A stretch of DNA of 64,000 nt from contig NC_013132.1 in the NCBI RefSeq assembly GCF_000024005.1, forward strand, positions 5,512,001 to 5,576,000, given 5' to 3'. The stretch is from Chitinophaga pinensis DSM 2588. GTDB lineage: Bacteria > Bacteroidota > Bacteroidia > Chitinophagales > Chitinophagaceae. The position numbers and the translations under genes were made by a program. The notes under the pieces were generated by a model, which saw only the letters and a list, made by a program, of their open reading frames with translations, did not search any database and had not been told where the DNA came from. This document shows positions 44,505-53,234 of this stretch, piece by piece. The first letter of the stretch is position 1, and every line of letters begins with the position of its first letter.

Positions 44505-44945
44505 TCAAAAGGGCGGAATATTTCTTATTCTATCACGAAGATTTAGTAATCTATTTTTAGCTTTTTCAATCACCATATAATAATTGAGCGCTGATATCAC
44601 TACATTACCATTTCTCTCACTTCTGATACCATATTCCATCGGATCAACCTCAGTACCAAGCAAAAAGTAATTTACCTTTGAATCACGCCCCAAGAGTCCC
44701 CTCTTCGTTAGTTCTACCACACATCTCCATGCTAGTGATTTTTGTTCATTTCCTATCTTAAAATCTGAACGTGCTAATTCCACTACTATTAATTTATCCA
44801 CCCCTATTTCGCTTCCTTCTTCATCAAATTTCGGCAAGTAATAAATGCATACATTGCTATCTGGCAAAACAACGAACGCTGGTTTATTGCCTACAACTTC
44901 ACAATTTTCAACTCCGCGCAGATGCCTAATTACATCTGGTAACAA
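44505..44945 (-). CDS. Hypothetical protein, possible C-terminal fragment
   Basis: A 146-aa frame with no ATG; it could start at TTG 44945 and is closed by a TAA just upstream. The part VDKLIVVELARSDFKIGNEQ has the spacing of a PD-(D/E)xK-like core (D, then V-V-E-L-A), but the usual Lys is absent, and the rest (VNYFLLGTEVDPMEYGIRSE) fits sensor or nuclease C-termini only loosely. It is most likely a remnant of a larger gene in an AT-rich accessory stretch. Confidence 0.5.
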   Translation of the reverse strand: MLPDVIRHLRGVENCEVVGNKPAFVVLPDSNVCIYYLPKFDEEGSEIGVDKLIVVELARSDFKIGNEQKSLAWRCVVELTKRGLLGRDSKVNYFLLGTEVDPMEYGIRSERNGNVVISALNYYMVIEKAKNRLLNLRDRIRNIPPF

Positions 44946-45010
44946 TAAAATCTTGAGGGCTGTAAATTAAATATTTCGCACCAGATAAACACAAAAATCA
45001 CTATATAAAA

Positions 45011-45026
45011 AGTCGGTTAATCGACT
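45011..45026 (-). terminator. Terminator of the cbiA gene
   Basis: AGTCG (45011-45015) pairs with CGACT (45022-45026). On the minus strand it continues with TTTTTATA. It lies 68 bp after the cbiA stop. Confidence 0.55.
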
Positions 45027-45093
45027 CTTAGTCAACTTCTAAACAACAAAACACAACTGATAACAGCATTCACATTACAATCCACTCCAAATC

Positions 45094-46386
45094 TCACTCC
45101 GCCCTCAACCACTCCCCATTCTCCCCCCAATACACATGCATATACGATGCCACTACATTCCCTTTCCTATACACCGCCATATCCACCTCCTTCCCCCGCG
45201 CATTATACACCTTCCCTATCCGCTCCAATGCCTCCGTCTCCGCACTAACAGAATAATGAAACTCATGCCCTTTAAACCGTTTCTCTCCGATCTCCACTAT
45301 CCTATACCCTAATGACAACTTCGCTCCCTGCATCGTCGTCTTCAATCCTAAAAAACCTACCATCGGATACTCCAGACCTTCCTTATCTCCGATGCTCTCT
45401 CCGAGGTACATCATCCCGCCACATTCTGCGATCACCTTTCCTCCATTTTCACAAAACGCCCGCACGGACTCACGCATAGTCATATTAGCCGATAACTGCT
45501 CCAAATACAATTCCGGATAACCACCTGCCAGATACAATATCTCAGCTGCCGGCATCACAGGGTCATGTAAAGGACTGAAGAAGCTGACCTCTCCTGCATT
45601 ACGCAAGGCATCCAGATTCTCCAGATATGTAAAGTTAAACGCTTCGTCGCTGGCTACTGCAATCGGCAAGCCTCCTTTCTCTACACGAATAAACGGTGTA
45701 TGAACAGGATCAGGTCTCTGTGTCATCTCCAGTATCAGATCCACGTCAACAGTACGACTGATATGTGCTGCGGCCGCCTCTATAATACTTTCATAGTCAT
45801 TCTCCGGAGATATCGCCAGCCCCAGATGCCGGGACGGTATTTTAATATGTTCATTTGCTGGTACATATCCCAGCGGGGCAATACCTAAATCGGCACAACC
45901 ATCTTTCAGGAACTGGTAATGACTCTCTGTATTGACAAAGTTGAAAATCACCCCTGCTATCTTCACGCCTGGATGAAAATGCATAAACCCATAGATCAGC
46001 GGCGCTACGGAATAAGCCATTGCTTTGGCATTGACCACTAATATCACCGGCAGCTCCAGCACCATAGCAATCTCCGCACTACTTCCTTTCATACGGTCCG
46101 CACCGTCAAAAAGTCCCATAACACCTTCGGTAATGACCACATCTGCATCACCTGCATATTTCCCATACACTTCTTTCAGATGCGCTTCGCTCATCATGAA
46201 GGTATCAAGGTTCACACTGGTTTTATGTGCGGCGAAGGAATGATGTTTTGTGTCAATGTAATCAGGACCGCACTTAAACGGCTGTACGCTCATTCCCCGC
46301 TTGTGTAAGAGACGTAGTAAGCCCAGCGTAATGGTTGTTTTCCCGGAATTACTACTGGGTGCTGCAATTAAAAACTGAGGCTTCAT
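45094..46386 (-). CDS. cbiA: Cobyrinate a,c-diamide synthase
   Basis: A 430-aa ATP-dependent amidotransferase of the CbiA/CobB type. The N-terminal P-loop-like start is FLIAAPSSNSGKTTITLGLL; the C-terminal glutaminase domain has CGGMMYLGES (nucleophile Cys) and GHEFHYS. It amidates the a and c side chains of cob(I/II)yrinate. It is the only cob gene on the minus strand, diverges from cobQ across 29 bp and ends in its own terminator. Confidence 0.93.
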   Translation of the reverse strand: MKPQFLIAAPSSNSGKTTITLGLLRLLHKRGMSVQPFKCGPDYIDTKHHSFAAHKTSVNLDTFMMSEAHLKEVYGKYAGDADVVITEGVMGLFDGADRMKGSSAEIAMVLELPVILVVNAKAMAYSVAPLIYGFMHFHPGVKIAGVIFNFVNTESHYQFLKDGCADLGIAPLGYVPANEHIKIPSRHLGLAISPENDYESIIEAAAAHISRTVDVDLILEMTQRPDPVHTPFIRVEKGGLPIAVASDEAFNFTYLENLDALRNAGEVSFFSPLHDPVMPAAEILYLAGGYPELYLEQLSANMTMRESVRAFCENGGKVIAECGGMMYLGESIGDKEGLEYPMVGFLGLKTTMQGAKLSLGYRIVEIGEKRFKGHEFHYSVSAETEALERIGKVYNARGKEVDMAVYRKGNVVASYMHVYWGENGEWLRAE

Positions 46387-46391
46387 TCGGC

Positions 46392-46408
46392 CAAAGATAG
46401 TACATTCG
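46392..46408. promoter_or_regulatory. Back-to-back -7 boxes between cbiA and cobQ
   Basis: The minus strand has TATCTTTG (46392-46399), an exact -7 match, 5 nt before the cbiA ATG. The plus strand has TACATTCG (46401-46408), one mismatch, 7 nt before the cobQ ATG. Both messages would start at or within a few bases of their start codons, so they would be leaderless or nearly so. The -33 regions lie inside the opposite gene. Confidence 0.5.
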
Positions 46409-46415
46409 TATTCTT

Positions 46416-47894
46416 ATGCAGCGACTAAAGTCCATCATGTTTGCCGGCACTGCATCTGATGTCGGTAAAAGTCTAATCAATACGGGTTTCTGCCGCATCT
46501 TCAAACAGGATGGCTATCATCCTGCACCATTCAAGGCACAGAATATGTCCCTCAACAGCTATGCTACGCCGGACGGTTTTGAGATCGGCCGCGCGCAAGC
46601 CGTACAGGCAGAAGCCTGTGGTATTCCCTGTAGTACGGATATGAACCCTGTGCTGCTGAAGCCTACCAGTGATAAAGCTTCACAGGTCGTGTTACTGGGT
46701 AAACCAGTCGGCAGTCAGTCGGCCTATGATTACTTTATGGGCAACAATAAACAGGAGTTGTTCGCAGCATCCAAAGCCGCTTATGACAGACTCTATCAGC
46801 TGCATAATCCTGTTGTGATGGAAGGGGCTGGCAGTATCAGCGAACTCAATCTGAAACACCGGGATATTACCAATATGCGGATGGCCCTGCACGCCAACGC
46901 AGATGTCTACCTGGTGGCAGATATCGACCGGGGCGGTGTATTTGCCAGTGTATATGGGACTATCGCCTTACTGACACCGGAAGAAAAACAACTGATCAAA
47001 GGTATTATCATCAATAAATTCAGAGGAGACGCCCGCTTATTCGAAAGCGGCAGAACCATGATAGAAGAGCTTTGCAGCATACCTGTGATAGGCGTAGTGC
47101 CGTATAGAAAGGATATCTATATTGAGGAAGAAGACTCCGTCGGACTGGAACACAAACACAACAAACTGGCTTCCGGCAAGGTCAATGTTGCAGTGGTACT
47201 ACTCAACAGGATCTCCAATTTTACCGATTTTAACGTATTGGAAAGAGACGAACGCGTACACCTCTTCTACAGTAACAATCCCGCTGACATAGAAAAAGCG
47301 GACATCATTATCATTCCCGGCAGCAAGAATACCATTGCTGACCTGATTGATATCAAAAATAACGGCGTAGCTAAAGCCATCGTACAAGCGCATAAAAATA
47401 GCAAGACTGTTATCGGCATCTGCGGTGGTTACCAGATGATGGGAACCGTCGTGGAAGACCCACATCATGTGGAAGGTGCGATTGAATCCATGCCCGGACT
47501 GGGTATCCTGCCCGTAAGCACTGTGCTGACAGAAGATAAAATCACTGAACAATGCAGGTTCTACTATAAAGGGCAGTCAACAGCCTGTGAAGGTTATGAG
47601 ATCCATATGGGACTCACCAGTACCAGCGGAGAAGCACGTCCGCTGAATAATACCTTAAACGGGCACGCTGACGGATATCAGCTGACGGATAACTGCTGGG
47701 GCACCTACATACATGGCATCCTGGATAATGCGACAGTTGTGGATGATCTGCTGAAAGATCATGCGACACAGTCATCCGGTGCACCGTTTGATTACCTCGC
47801 CTTTAAAGAGGAACAATACGATAAACTGGCACAACACCTACGCGAACACATCGACATGGCATATATTTACAGACAATTAAAGACACAGTCATGA
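46416..47894 (+). CDS. cobQ: Cobyric acid synthase
   Basis: A 492-aa ATP-dependent amidotransferase (CobQ/CbiP). The N-terminal part is MFAGTASDVGKSLINTGFCR; the glutaminase region has GICGGYQMMG, with nucleophile Cys, and GYEIHMG. It amidates four side chains of adenosylcobyrinate diamide. It overlaps cobD by 4 bp (ATGA), so it heads a three-gene operon. Confidence 0.94.
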   Translation: MQRLKSIMFAGTASDVGKSLINTGFCRIFKQDGYHPAPFKAQNMSLNSYATPDGFEIGRAQAVQAEACGIPCSTDMNPVLLKPTSDKASQVVLLGKPVGSQSAYDYFMGNNKQELFAASKAAYDRLYQLHNPVVMEGAGSISELNLKHRDITNMRMALHANADVYLVADIDRGGVFASVYGTIALLTPEEKQLIKGIIINKFRGDARLFESGRTMIEELCSIPVIGVVPYRKDIYIEEEDSVGLEHKHNKLASGKVNVAVVLLNRISNFTDFNVLERDERVHLFYSNNPADIEKADIIIIPGSKNTIADLIDIKNNGVAKAIVQAHKNSKTVIGICGGYQMMGTVVEDPHHVEGAIESMPGLGILPVSTVLTEDKITEQCRFYYKGQSTACEGYEIHMGLTSTSGEARPLNNTLNGHADGYQLTDNCWGTYIHGILDNATVVDDLLKDHATQSSGAPFDYLAFKEEQYDKLAQHLREHIDMAYIYRQLKTQS

Positions 47895-48919
47895 TCAACG
47901 GGCACGGAGACGACAGATACCTGTTCAATTATCCTGTTAAAGCCGATTTTAGTTCCAATGTATACTACGAAGGCTTGGCCGGCGGATTACGCCAGCACCT
48001 GACTGATTGTCTCTATAAACTGAACAACTATCCCGAAGCCAATGCACAACGCCTGCAACAGGCACTGGCCGACTGGCACCAACTCAGCGCTGAGCAGGTA
48101 CTGGTCACCAATGGTGCAACGGAAGCTTTCTACCTGGTAGCCCACGCATTTCGCAGAAAATCAGTTACTATCGCTATACCAGCCTTCGCAGAATATGAAG
48201 ATGCCTGTCAGGCGAATGACCTCAGCATCAGTTATATCCCTTACGATGAACTACATCCCGCTACCCGCTTCACGTCAGATCTCGTATTCTTTGGTAATCC
48301 GAATAATCCTACCGGCGCAGTATTACACCCTGAAACGATCCGGGAATTGCTGGGTGCACACCCGCAGACGATATTCGTGATTGATGAAGCCTATGTAGAT
48401 TTTACGGAAGCAATCATCTCTATGGTGGGCGCTATCGATCAGTTGCCCAATCTTATTATTATAAAATCACTCACCAAGACATATTCCATCCCGGGTTTAC
48501 GACTGGGTTATATCCTCAGTAACGCGACTATCATTCAACAGATACTCGCGTCTAAAATGCCCTGGTCTGTCAATGCCCTGGCCATTGAAGCCGGACTCTA
48601 TATCGCACAGCACAGGGATGCATTGGCATTGCCTATCGCGGACCTGCGGAAAGACACGCTGGACCTGATGGCTGCGGTGAAGCATATTGAAGGTATACAG
48701 GTCAGGGATACCCAGACCAATTTCTTTCTTTCGCGGACAAACACCGGTACTGCGGCTGACCTTAAACGATACTTACTGGAAAATGAAGGTTTGCTGATAA
48801 GGGATGCGGCCAATTTCAAAAGCCTTAGTCCACAACATTTCAGGGTCGCCACACAAAGACCGGAAGAAAATCAGCTACTTATAAAAGGTATTCAGGCATG
48901 GATCAGCAGTATCTCTTAA
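47891..48919 (+). CDS. cobD: Threonine-phosphate decarboxylase (CobD/CobC type)
   Basis: A 342-aa PLP-dependent fold type I enzyme: NGATEAFYLVAHAF, VFFGNPNNPTGAV, VIDEAYVDFTE and the PLP Lys in IIKSLTKTYSIPGLRLGYI. In cobalamin operons this makes (R)-1-amino-2-propanol phosphate from threonine phosphate. It is close to histidinol-phosphate aminotransferases, but the cobQ-cbiB context decides. Overlaps of 4 bp with cobQ and 22 bp with cbiB imply coupling. Named cobC in some systems. Confidence 0.9.
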   Translation: MINGHGDDRYLFNYPVKADFSSNVYYEGLAGGLRQHLTDCLYKLNNYPEANAQRLQQALADWHQLSAEQVLVTNGATEAFYLVAHAFRRKSVTIAIPAFAEYEDACQANDLSISYIPYDELHPATRFTSDLVFFGNPNNPTGAVLHPETIRELLGAHPQTIFVIDEAYVDFTEAIISMVGAIDQLPNLIIIKSLTKTYSIPGLRLGYILSNATIIQQILASKMPWSVNALAIEAGLYIAQHRDALALPIADLRKDTLDLMAAVKHIEGIQVRDTQTNFFLSRTNTGTAADLKRYLLENEGLLIRDAANFKSLSPQHFRVATQRPEENQLLIKGIQAWISSIS

Positions 48920-49851
48920 TCATTATTCCCTTAGTGGCGGGCTATCTGCTGGACCTGGCATTGGGAGATCCACGCTGGCTGCCACACCCGATAAGGTTGT
49001 TTGGTCATCTGATCAGCTTTGGTACCAAAACACTCAACCGGGGGAAAGGCCGTTTCCTGAAGGGGATGATTTTGAGCGTCTTACTGTGTGCTATCTGCTG
49101 GCTATTCTTTGCCGGCATGCAGTTTTGGTTACTGCGAATACAGACACCCGCCTTTTACTACCTGTTCACCTCCATTTTCGTCTTCTTTGCTTTAGCCAAT
49201 AAAAGCCTCTTACAGGAAGGCCGCGAGGTTTTTGACGCACTGAGTAGTCAGGGACTGGATGCGGGCAGAAAACGCCTTTCCTGGATCGTAGGGAGGGAAA
49301 CCAAAAACCTCGGCGAAAACCAGATCAGAACTGCCGTCTTTGAAACCCTCTCAGAAAACCTGAGCGACGGAGTCATTGCGCCCCTTTTCTATTACGCCGT
49401 TGGCGGATTACCGGCTATGATGACCTATAAGATGATTAACACCCTGGATTCCATGATCGGGTATAAAAAAGAGGAATATTTCTGGTTCGGGAAATTTGCC
49501 GCCAGACTGGACGATGTGGCCAACTTCATTCCGGCGCGTATCACAGCACTGCTCATGGTACTGGTAGCCTTCAGCAGACGGGGACTGACCTACATCTTCA
49601 GATATGGCCACCAGCACGCCAGTCCGAATTCAGGATACCCGGAAGCCGCCCTGGCAGGTATTATGTACTGCCGCTTTGGAGGGCCAAATACCTACCATGG
49701 ACAATTAGTAGTCAAACCCTATATTGGTGAACACCCCCGGGATATTGCCCACGAAGAACTGCGCAAAGTCATGTATATCAATCATGCTGTCACATTCCTG
49801 AGCGTTTTACTCATAGTCGCCACCTATATAATATACGCCGTAACTACCTGA
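48898..49851 (+). CDS. cbiB: Adenosylcobinamide-phosphate synthase
   Basis: A 317-aa membrane protein with about five predicted helices, matching CbiB/CobD: LDLALGDPRWLPHPIRLFG, IVGRETKNLGENQIRTAVFE, NLSDGVIAPLFYYAVGG, and TLDSMIGYKKEEYFWFG. It attaches aminopropanol (phosphate) to cobyric acid. Its 5' end overlaps cobD by 22 bp. After its stop the B12 riboswitch region begins, so this three-gene operon is not itself preceded by the riboswitch. Confidence 0.93.
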   Translation: MDQQYLLIIIPLVAGYLLDLALGDPRWLPHPIRLFGHLISFGTKTLNRGKGRFLKGMILSVLLCAICWLFFAGMQFWLLRIQTPAFYYLFTSIFVFFALANKSLLQEGREVFDALSSQGLDAGRKRLSWIVGRETKNLGENQIRTAVFETLSENLSDGVIAPLFYYAVGGLPAMMTYKMINTLDSMIGYKKEEYFWFGKFAARLDDVANFIPARITALLMVLVAFSRRGLTYIFRYGHQHASPNSGYPEAALAGIMYCRFGGPNTYHGQLVVKPYIGEHPRDIAHEELRKVMYINHAVTFLSVLLIVATYIIYAVTT

Positions 49852-49900
49852 TTGACTGCACGCTGTTCTATTCTCCTGCTAAAAAGAGCAAATAATTACC

Positions 49901-49908
49901 TACATTTG
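49901..49908 (+). promoter_or_regulatory. -7 box of the riboswitch-controlled cob operon
   Basis: TACATTTG matches TAnnTTTG exactly. Transcription would start near 49915, at the 5' edge of the riboswitch, giving a leader of about 330 nt. Confidence 0.55.
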
Positions 49909-49914
49909 AGCCAG

Positions 49915-50095
49915 TTTCTTGGTTTTCGTCCGGCCCAAAGCCGGCTGAAATTAAAAGGGAATTTGGTGAAAACCCAAAACAGTTCCCGCTGCTGTAAGTT
50001 CTGTAACAGCTTTTAACCAGTGCCACTGTCGTAATCCCCAATCGGATGGGAAGGCGTTAAGAGTAGAACGAGTCAGAAGACCTGCCAACAAACTA
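49915..50095 (+). promoter_or_regulatory. Cobalamin (B12) riboswitch
   Basis: Core elements in order: CCGG-N7-CCGG stem (49930-49945), AAAAGGGAATTTGGTGAAAA (49953-49972), TTCCCGCTGCTGTAA, GCCACTG (near 50022-50028), GGGAAGGCG, and the B12 box GTCAGAAGACCTGCC (50072-50086). The order and spacing are those of the known cobalamin aptamer. It should repress the downstream ferredoxin/NiCoT/cob genes when adenosylcobalamin is high. Confidence 0.93.
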
Positions 50096-50139
50096 TGTTT
50101 ATCCAACACTTCGGGAAAAAAGTCATGGGAGAACGTAAT

Positions 50140-50185
50140 GCACGTATGCCGTCCGGTATACATGCTTCCTGTTTTCTATCTTTTT
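50140..50185 (+). terminator. Candidate expression-platform hairpin of the riboswitch
   Basis: GCA-C-GTATGCC (50140-50150) pairs with GGTATAC-A-TGC (50155-50165) around the loop GTCC, followed by TTCCTGTTTTCTATCTTTTT. This weak terminator-like element lies between the aptamer and the first gene, as expected if the switch acts on elongation. Confidence 0.45.
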
Positions 50186-50246
50186 GCTGAGGTCTTGTTT
50201 AATCATTAACGGGTAATTAATGTATTAATCAAAAGTAACGAGTCGT

Positions 50247-50612
50247 ATGGCAATTAAAGATCTGACTAAAGTTCAGAAGATCCTTTTTATCTGTAATGGA
50301 GGCACCTGTAATAAAAACAACGCCGCTGATGAAAACACGGTACAGCTCAGAACGCACCTCACAGAGCATGACCTCAATGACGAAATCCACACTGTTCGTA
50401 CCAAATGCCTGGGACAATGTACCTGGGGACCAATGATCTTTATGCATCCGGAAGGTCTCTGGTATAAAAATGTAAACCTGGATACCACCCGCGAGATCGT
50501 GACGCAACATCTCCTGAAAAATGAATTGGTACTGGAACATGTGCATTTCCCGGAAGCTGAAGAGGTAGCATCCAGTCCGCTTACGCTCAAAAGCCCTCAG
50601 CCAAACGAATAA
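50247..50612 (+). CDS. Thioredoxin-like 2Fe-2S ferredoxin
   Basis: A 121-aa protein with the Cys pattern of thioredoxin-like [2Fe-2S] proteins: CNGGTC (Cys16, Cys21) and KCLGQC (Cys54, Cys58). It probably donates or accepts electrons in the cobalamin pathway, perhaps for cobalt reduction or for a redox step in ring contraction; no partner is proven. It is the first gene of the riboswitch-controlled operon, 12 bp before the cobalt transporter gene. Confidence 0.85.
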   Translation: MAIKDLTKVQKILFICNGGTCNKNNAADENTVQLRTHLTEHDLNDEIHTVRTKCLGQCTWGPMIFMHPEGLWYKNVNLDTTREIVTQHLLKNELVLEHVHFPEAEEVASSPLTLKSPQPNE

Positions 50613-50623
50613 AACCCCGGCAC

Positions 50624-51448
50624 ATGAACATCTTACAACAGGATCTGACCGGATTTATCGTCCTGGCCGTACTTGGTTTACGTCATGGACTGGACCCCGA
50701 TCATATTACTGTGATCGACGGATATACCTACCGTCTGCATCTCCATAAAAGTATCTGGACCAGATGGGTAGGCACACTCTTTACTTTCGGACATGGGATC
50801 ATGGTCACCGCCATAGCCCTCTTCCTTTGTATACTGAAGAATAACTTCGAAATGCCTCCTGCACTGGATATCGTGGTGGAATGGCTGTCTTCCGTGATGC
50901 TCCTGTTTATGGGTATTTCTAACCTGATCAATCTGACCCGCAAGGACAGTACACAGACAGGTAGTTTCCGTAAGCGACTGTTACCCAAAACCTTCAGTAA
51001 CAGTCTGAATCCGTTTACCGTTATCATCACCGGTATCATATTCGGGTTCATCTTTGATACCTCCTCCCAGATCGCTGCATTCGGTTATGCCGTATCCGTC
51101 TCTAATCAATGGATCTATGCTATCATGGGCGGCGTGGTATTCTCACTGGGACTGATCATCACCGGTACCTGCGATTCCCTGCTGCTGAGCAAGTTACTCA
51201 AGACCTTCGATCAGAAAAAGATCCAGAGTCATCGTTTTAAACTGAATGTGCTGATCACGATCATGTGTTTTGCCATTCCTATGTATAAAATTGCAAGCGC
51301 CTGGAACGAGTCCCTGGAACTAAATGATTTCCAGAATAATATTGTCGGACTCGTTTTTATTAGTATCATTATATCTTTATACGTGGAGCTCTACCTGCGG
51401 CACAGATACGCCAAACAGGAGATCGCCAATGAGACAGACCCACGTTAA
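50624..51448 (+). CDS. Nickel/cobalt transporter (NiCoT family)
   Basis: A 274-aa membrane protein with about eight helices. The metal motif RHGLDPDHITVIDGYTY corresponds to the RHA-x-DADHI signature of NiCoT permeases. Placed in a B12-regulated operon, it is expected to supply cobalt. It lies 12 bp after the ferredoxin gene. A second permease of this kind is at 60154. Confidence 0.9.
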   Translation: MNILQQDLTGFIVLAVLGLRHGLDPDHITVIDGYTYRLHLHKSIWTRWVGTLFTFGHGIMVTAIALFLCILKNNFEMPPALDIVVEWLSSVMLLFMGISNLINLTRKDSTQTGSFRKRLLPKTFSNSLNPFTVIITGIIFGFIFDTSSQIAAFGYAVSVSNQWIYAIMGGVVFSLGLIITGTCDSLLLSKLLKTFDQKKIQSHRFKLNVLITIMCFAIPMYKIASAWNESLELNDFQNNIVGLVFISIIISLYVELYLRHRYAKQEIANETDPR

Positions 51449-51462
51449 GGATCAAACATTAT

Positions 51463-52305
51463 ATGAGCAAAGCACCGACAAATATCATCAGCATATTAGG
51501 CTGCGGCTGGCTGGGTCTTCCGCTGGCAATCCATCTTGTAAAAGAAGGATATACCGTGAAAGGCTCTGTCACTTCGGAAGATAAAATGGGAGAACTGACA
51601 CAGGCACAGATCCAACCTTATCAGGTCATGATCACTGAAGCCGGTATTGAAAGTAATGACATAGCCGGGTTCCTGGAAAGTGAAATACTGATCATTAATT
51701 TTCCTCCTTCCCGCCGGGAAGACGTCGTGCTCTATCATCAGGCACAGATGGCACACCTCGTGAAAGCGATAGAGAAAAGTCCGGTACAAAAGGTGCTGTT
51801 CATCAGTTCCACCTCCGTCTACCCTGATGTAAACGGAGAAGTATTCGAACATGAAACCGCTACCCCGTCTAAAGGCAGCGGTAAAGCCTTACTGGCTGTT
51901 GAAAAAATGCTGCGTACCAATATCCGTTTTATGACAACGGTGATTCGTTTTGCAGGGCTGATCGGCTACGATCGTATGCCTGGCCGTTTCCTGGCCGGCA
52001 AGAAGAATGTAGAGAACGGTGATGCACCGATCAACGTTATCCACCAGGACGATTGCATCGGTATCCTCACGGGAATTATCCGTCAACAGGCATGGGGCGA
52101 TGTATTCAATGCCTGTACAGATGAACATCCTACACGCAGGGAATATTATACTCAGGCGGCCGCTATCGCCGGACTGGAACTGCCTACATTCGCCGCTACC
52201 GCCGATCCTCATTTCAAAATAATCAACGCAGACAAGATCAAGCAACGACTGAACTATTCATTCAAGTACCCTGATCCTGTCCAATTATTACATACCGGCA
52301 TATGA
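51463..52305 (+). CDS. NAD-dependent epimerase-like protein (YeeZ type)
   Basis: A 280-aa Rossmann protein with SILGCGWLGLPLAIHLVKEG at the start, VLFISSTSVYPDVNG and CIGILTGIIRQQAWGDVFNA. It fits the NAD-dependent epimerase/YeeZ subgroup, whose substrates are unknown. It lies between the NiCoT and cbiX genes and overlaps cbiX by 4 bp, so it belongs to the cobalamin operon; its step in the pathway is not known to me. Confidence 0.82.
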   Translation: MSKAPTNIISILGCGWLGLPLAIHLVKEGYTVKGSVTSEDKMGELTQAQIQPYQVMITEAGIESNDIAGFLESEILIINFPPSRREDVVLYHQAQMAHLVKAIEKSPVQKVLFISSTSVYPDVNGEVFEHETATPSKGSGKALLAVEKMLRTNIRFMTTVIRFAGLIGYDRMPGRFLAGKKNVENGDAPINVIHQDDCIGILTGIIRQQAWGDVFNACTDEHPTRREYYTQAAAIAGLELPTFAATADPHFKIINADKIKQRLNYSFKYPDPVQLLHTGI

Positions 52306-53231
52306 AAGGGATATTAATCTGTGGTCACGGCAGCCGCGATCCTGAAGGAGTCGAAGGCTTTAAAGCACTGGTGGCATTATTGCGCAAACGCTATCCTGAC
52401 AGGATGGTGGATTATGGTTTCCTGGAATTCTCGCACCCCGTATATGCGGCGGCTGTCGAGCGGATGTATGTGGCAGGCATACGGGAGATCATCGCTATTC
52501 CGGCCATCCTCTTTGCCGGTGGCCATGCCAAGAATGATATTCCTTTCGAAATGAATACCCTGCAGTCCCAATATCCGGATTTGCGGATCAGACTGGGCAG
52601 ACATATTGGTATTACGCCTTCCATCCTGCAGCTTGCGGGTAAACTGGTAGCAGCAGCTGAAGCAGCATATCCTTCACTGGACAGACAGGAAGCTTGTCTG
52701 CTACTGGTAGGACGAGGCACCTCCGATCCTGACGCTAACTCAGATGTAGCCAAAATGACGCGTATGCTGGGAGAAGGGTTGGGCTTCGGATTCTCTACCA
52801 CGGCTTTTATCGGCGTAACGCAGCCGCTGCTGAAAGACCACTTACCCATCATCGATCATCTGCCTTATAAAAGAATTGTGGCATTACCCGTGTTCTTATT
52901 CACCGGTGTACTGCTCAAAAAGATCTATTCTCAACTGGAAGAATTCTCCGCAACGACCGGCAAGCAGGTCATCGCTACCAAATCATTTGAATGTGATGAA
53001 CTGCTGTTGCAAACCATAGACGAGCGCATCCGGGAAGTACAGGAAGGTAGTCCGGATATGAATTGTCAGCTGTGCAAATACCGCACACAGATCATAGGTT
53101 TTGAAGAAGAAGTGGGCAAAGAACAGGTCGGTCACCATCTGGCTGTGAAAGGCATCTTATTCGAAGAAGAAGAAAAACCTGGTGAAAAGAAAACCGTTCT
53201 GACAACCGTTAAAAAGATACTCGGCATCTGA
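52302..53231 (+). CDS. cbiX: Sirohydrochlorin cobaltochelatase, long form (CbiX)
   Basis: A 309-aa chelatase with two CbiX-like halves: ICGHGSRDPEGVEGFKAL (first His) and PAILFAGGHAKNDIP (second His), then a second domain starting near VGRGTSDPDANSDVAKM. The tail contains MNCQLCK (residues 253-259), the MxCxxC motif of the iron-sulfur site of long CbiX. It inserts cobalt into sirohydrochlorin, the first step of the early-cobalt route. It overlaps the epimerase gene and is followed by cobI after 3 bp. Confidence 0.92.
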   Translation: MKGILICGHGSRDPEGVEGFKALVALLRKRYPDRMVDYGFLEFSHPVYAAAVERMYVAGIREIIAIPAILFAGGHAKNDIPFEMNTLQSQYPDLRIRLGRHIGITPSILQLAGKLVAAAEAAYPSLDRQEACLLLVGRGTSDPDANSDVAKMTRMLGEGLGFGFSTTAFIGVTQPLLKDHLPIIDHLPYKRIVALPVFLFTGVLLKKIYSQLEEFSATTGKQVIATKSFECDELLLQTIDERIREVQEGSPDMNCQLCKYRTQIIGFEEEVGKEQVGHHLAVKGILFEEEEKPGEKKTVLTTVKKILGI

Positions 53232-53234
53232 TAC

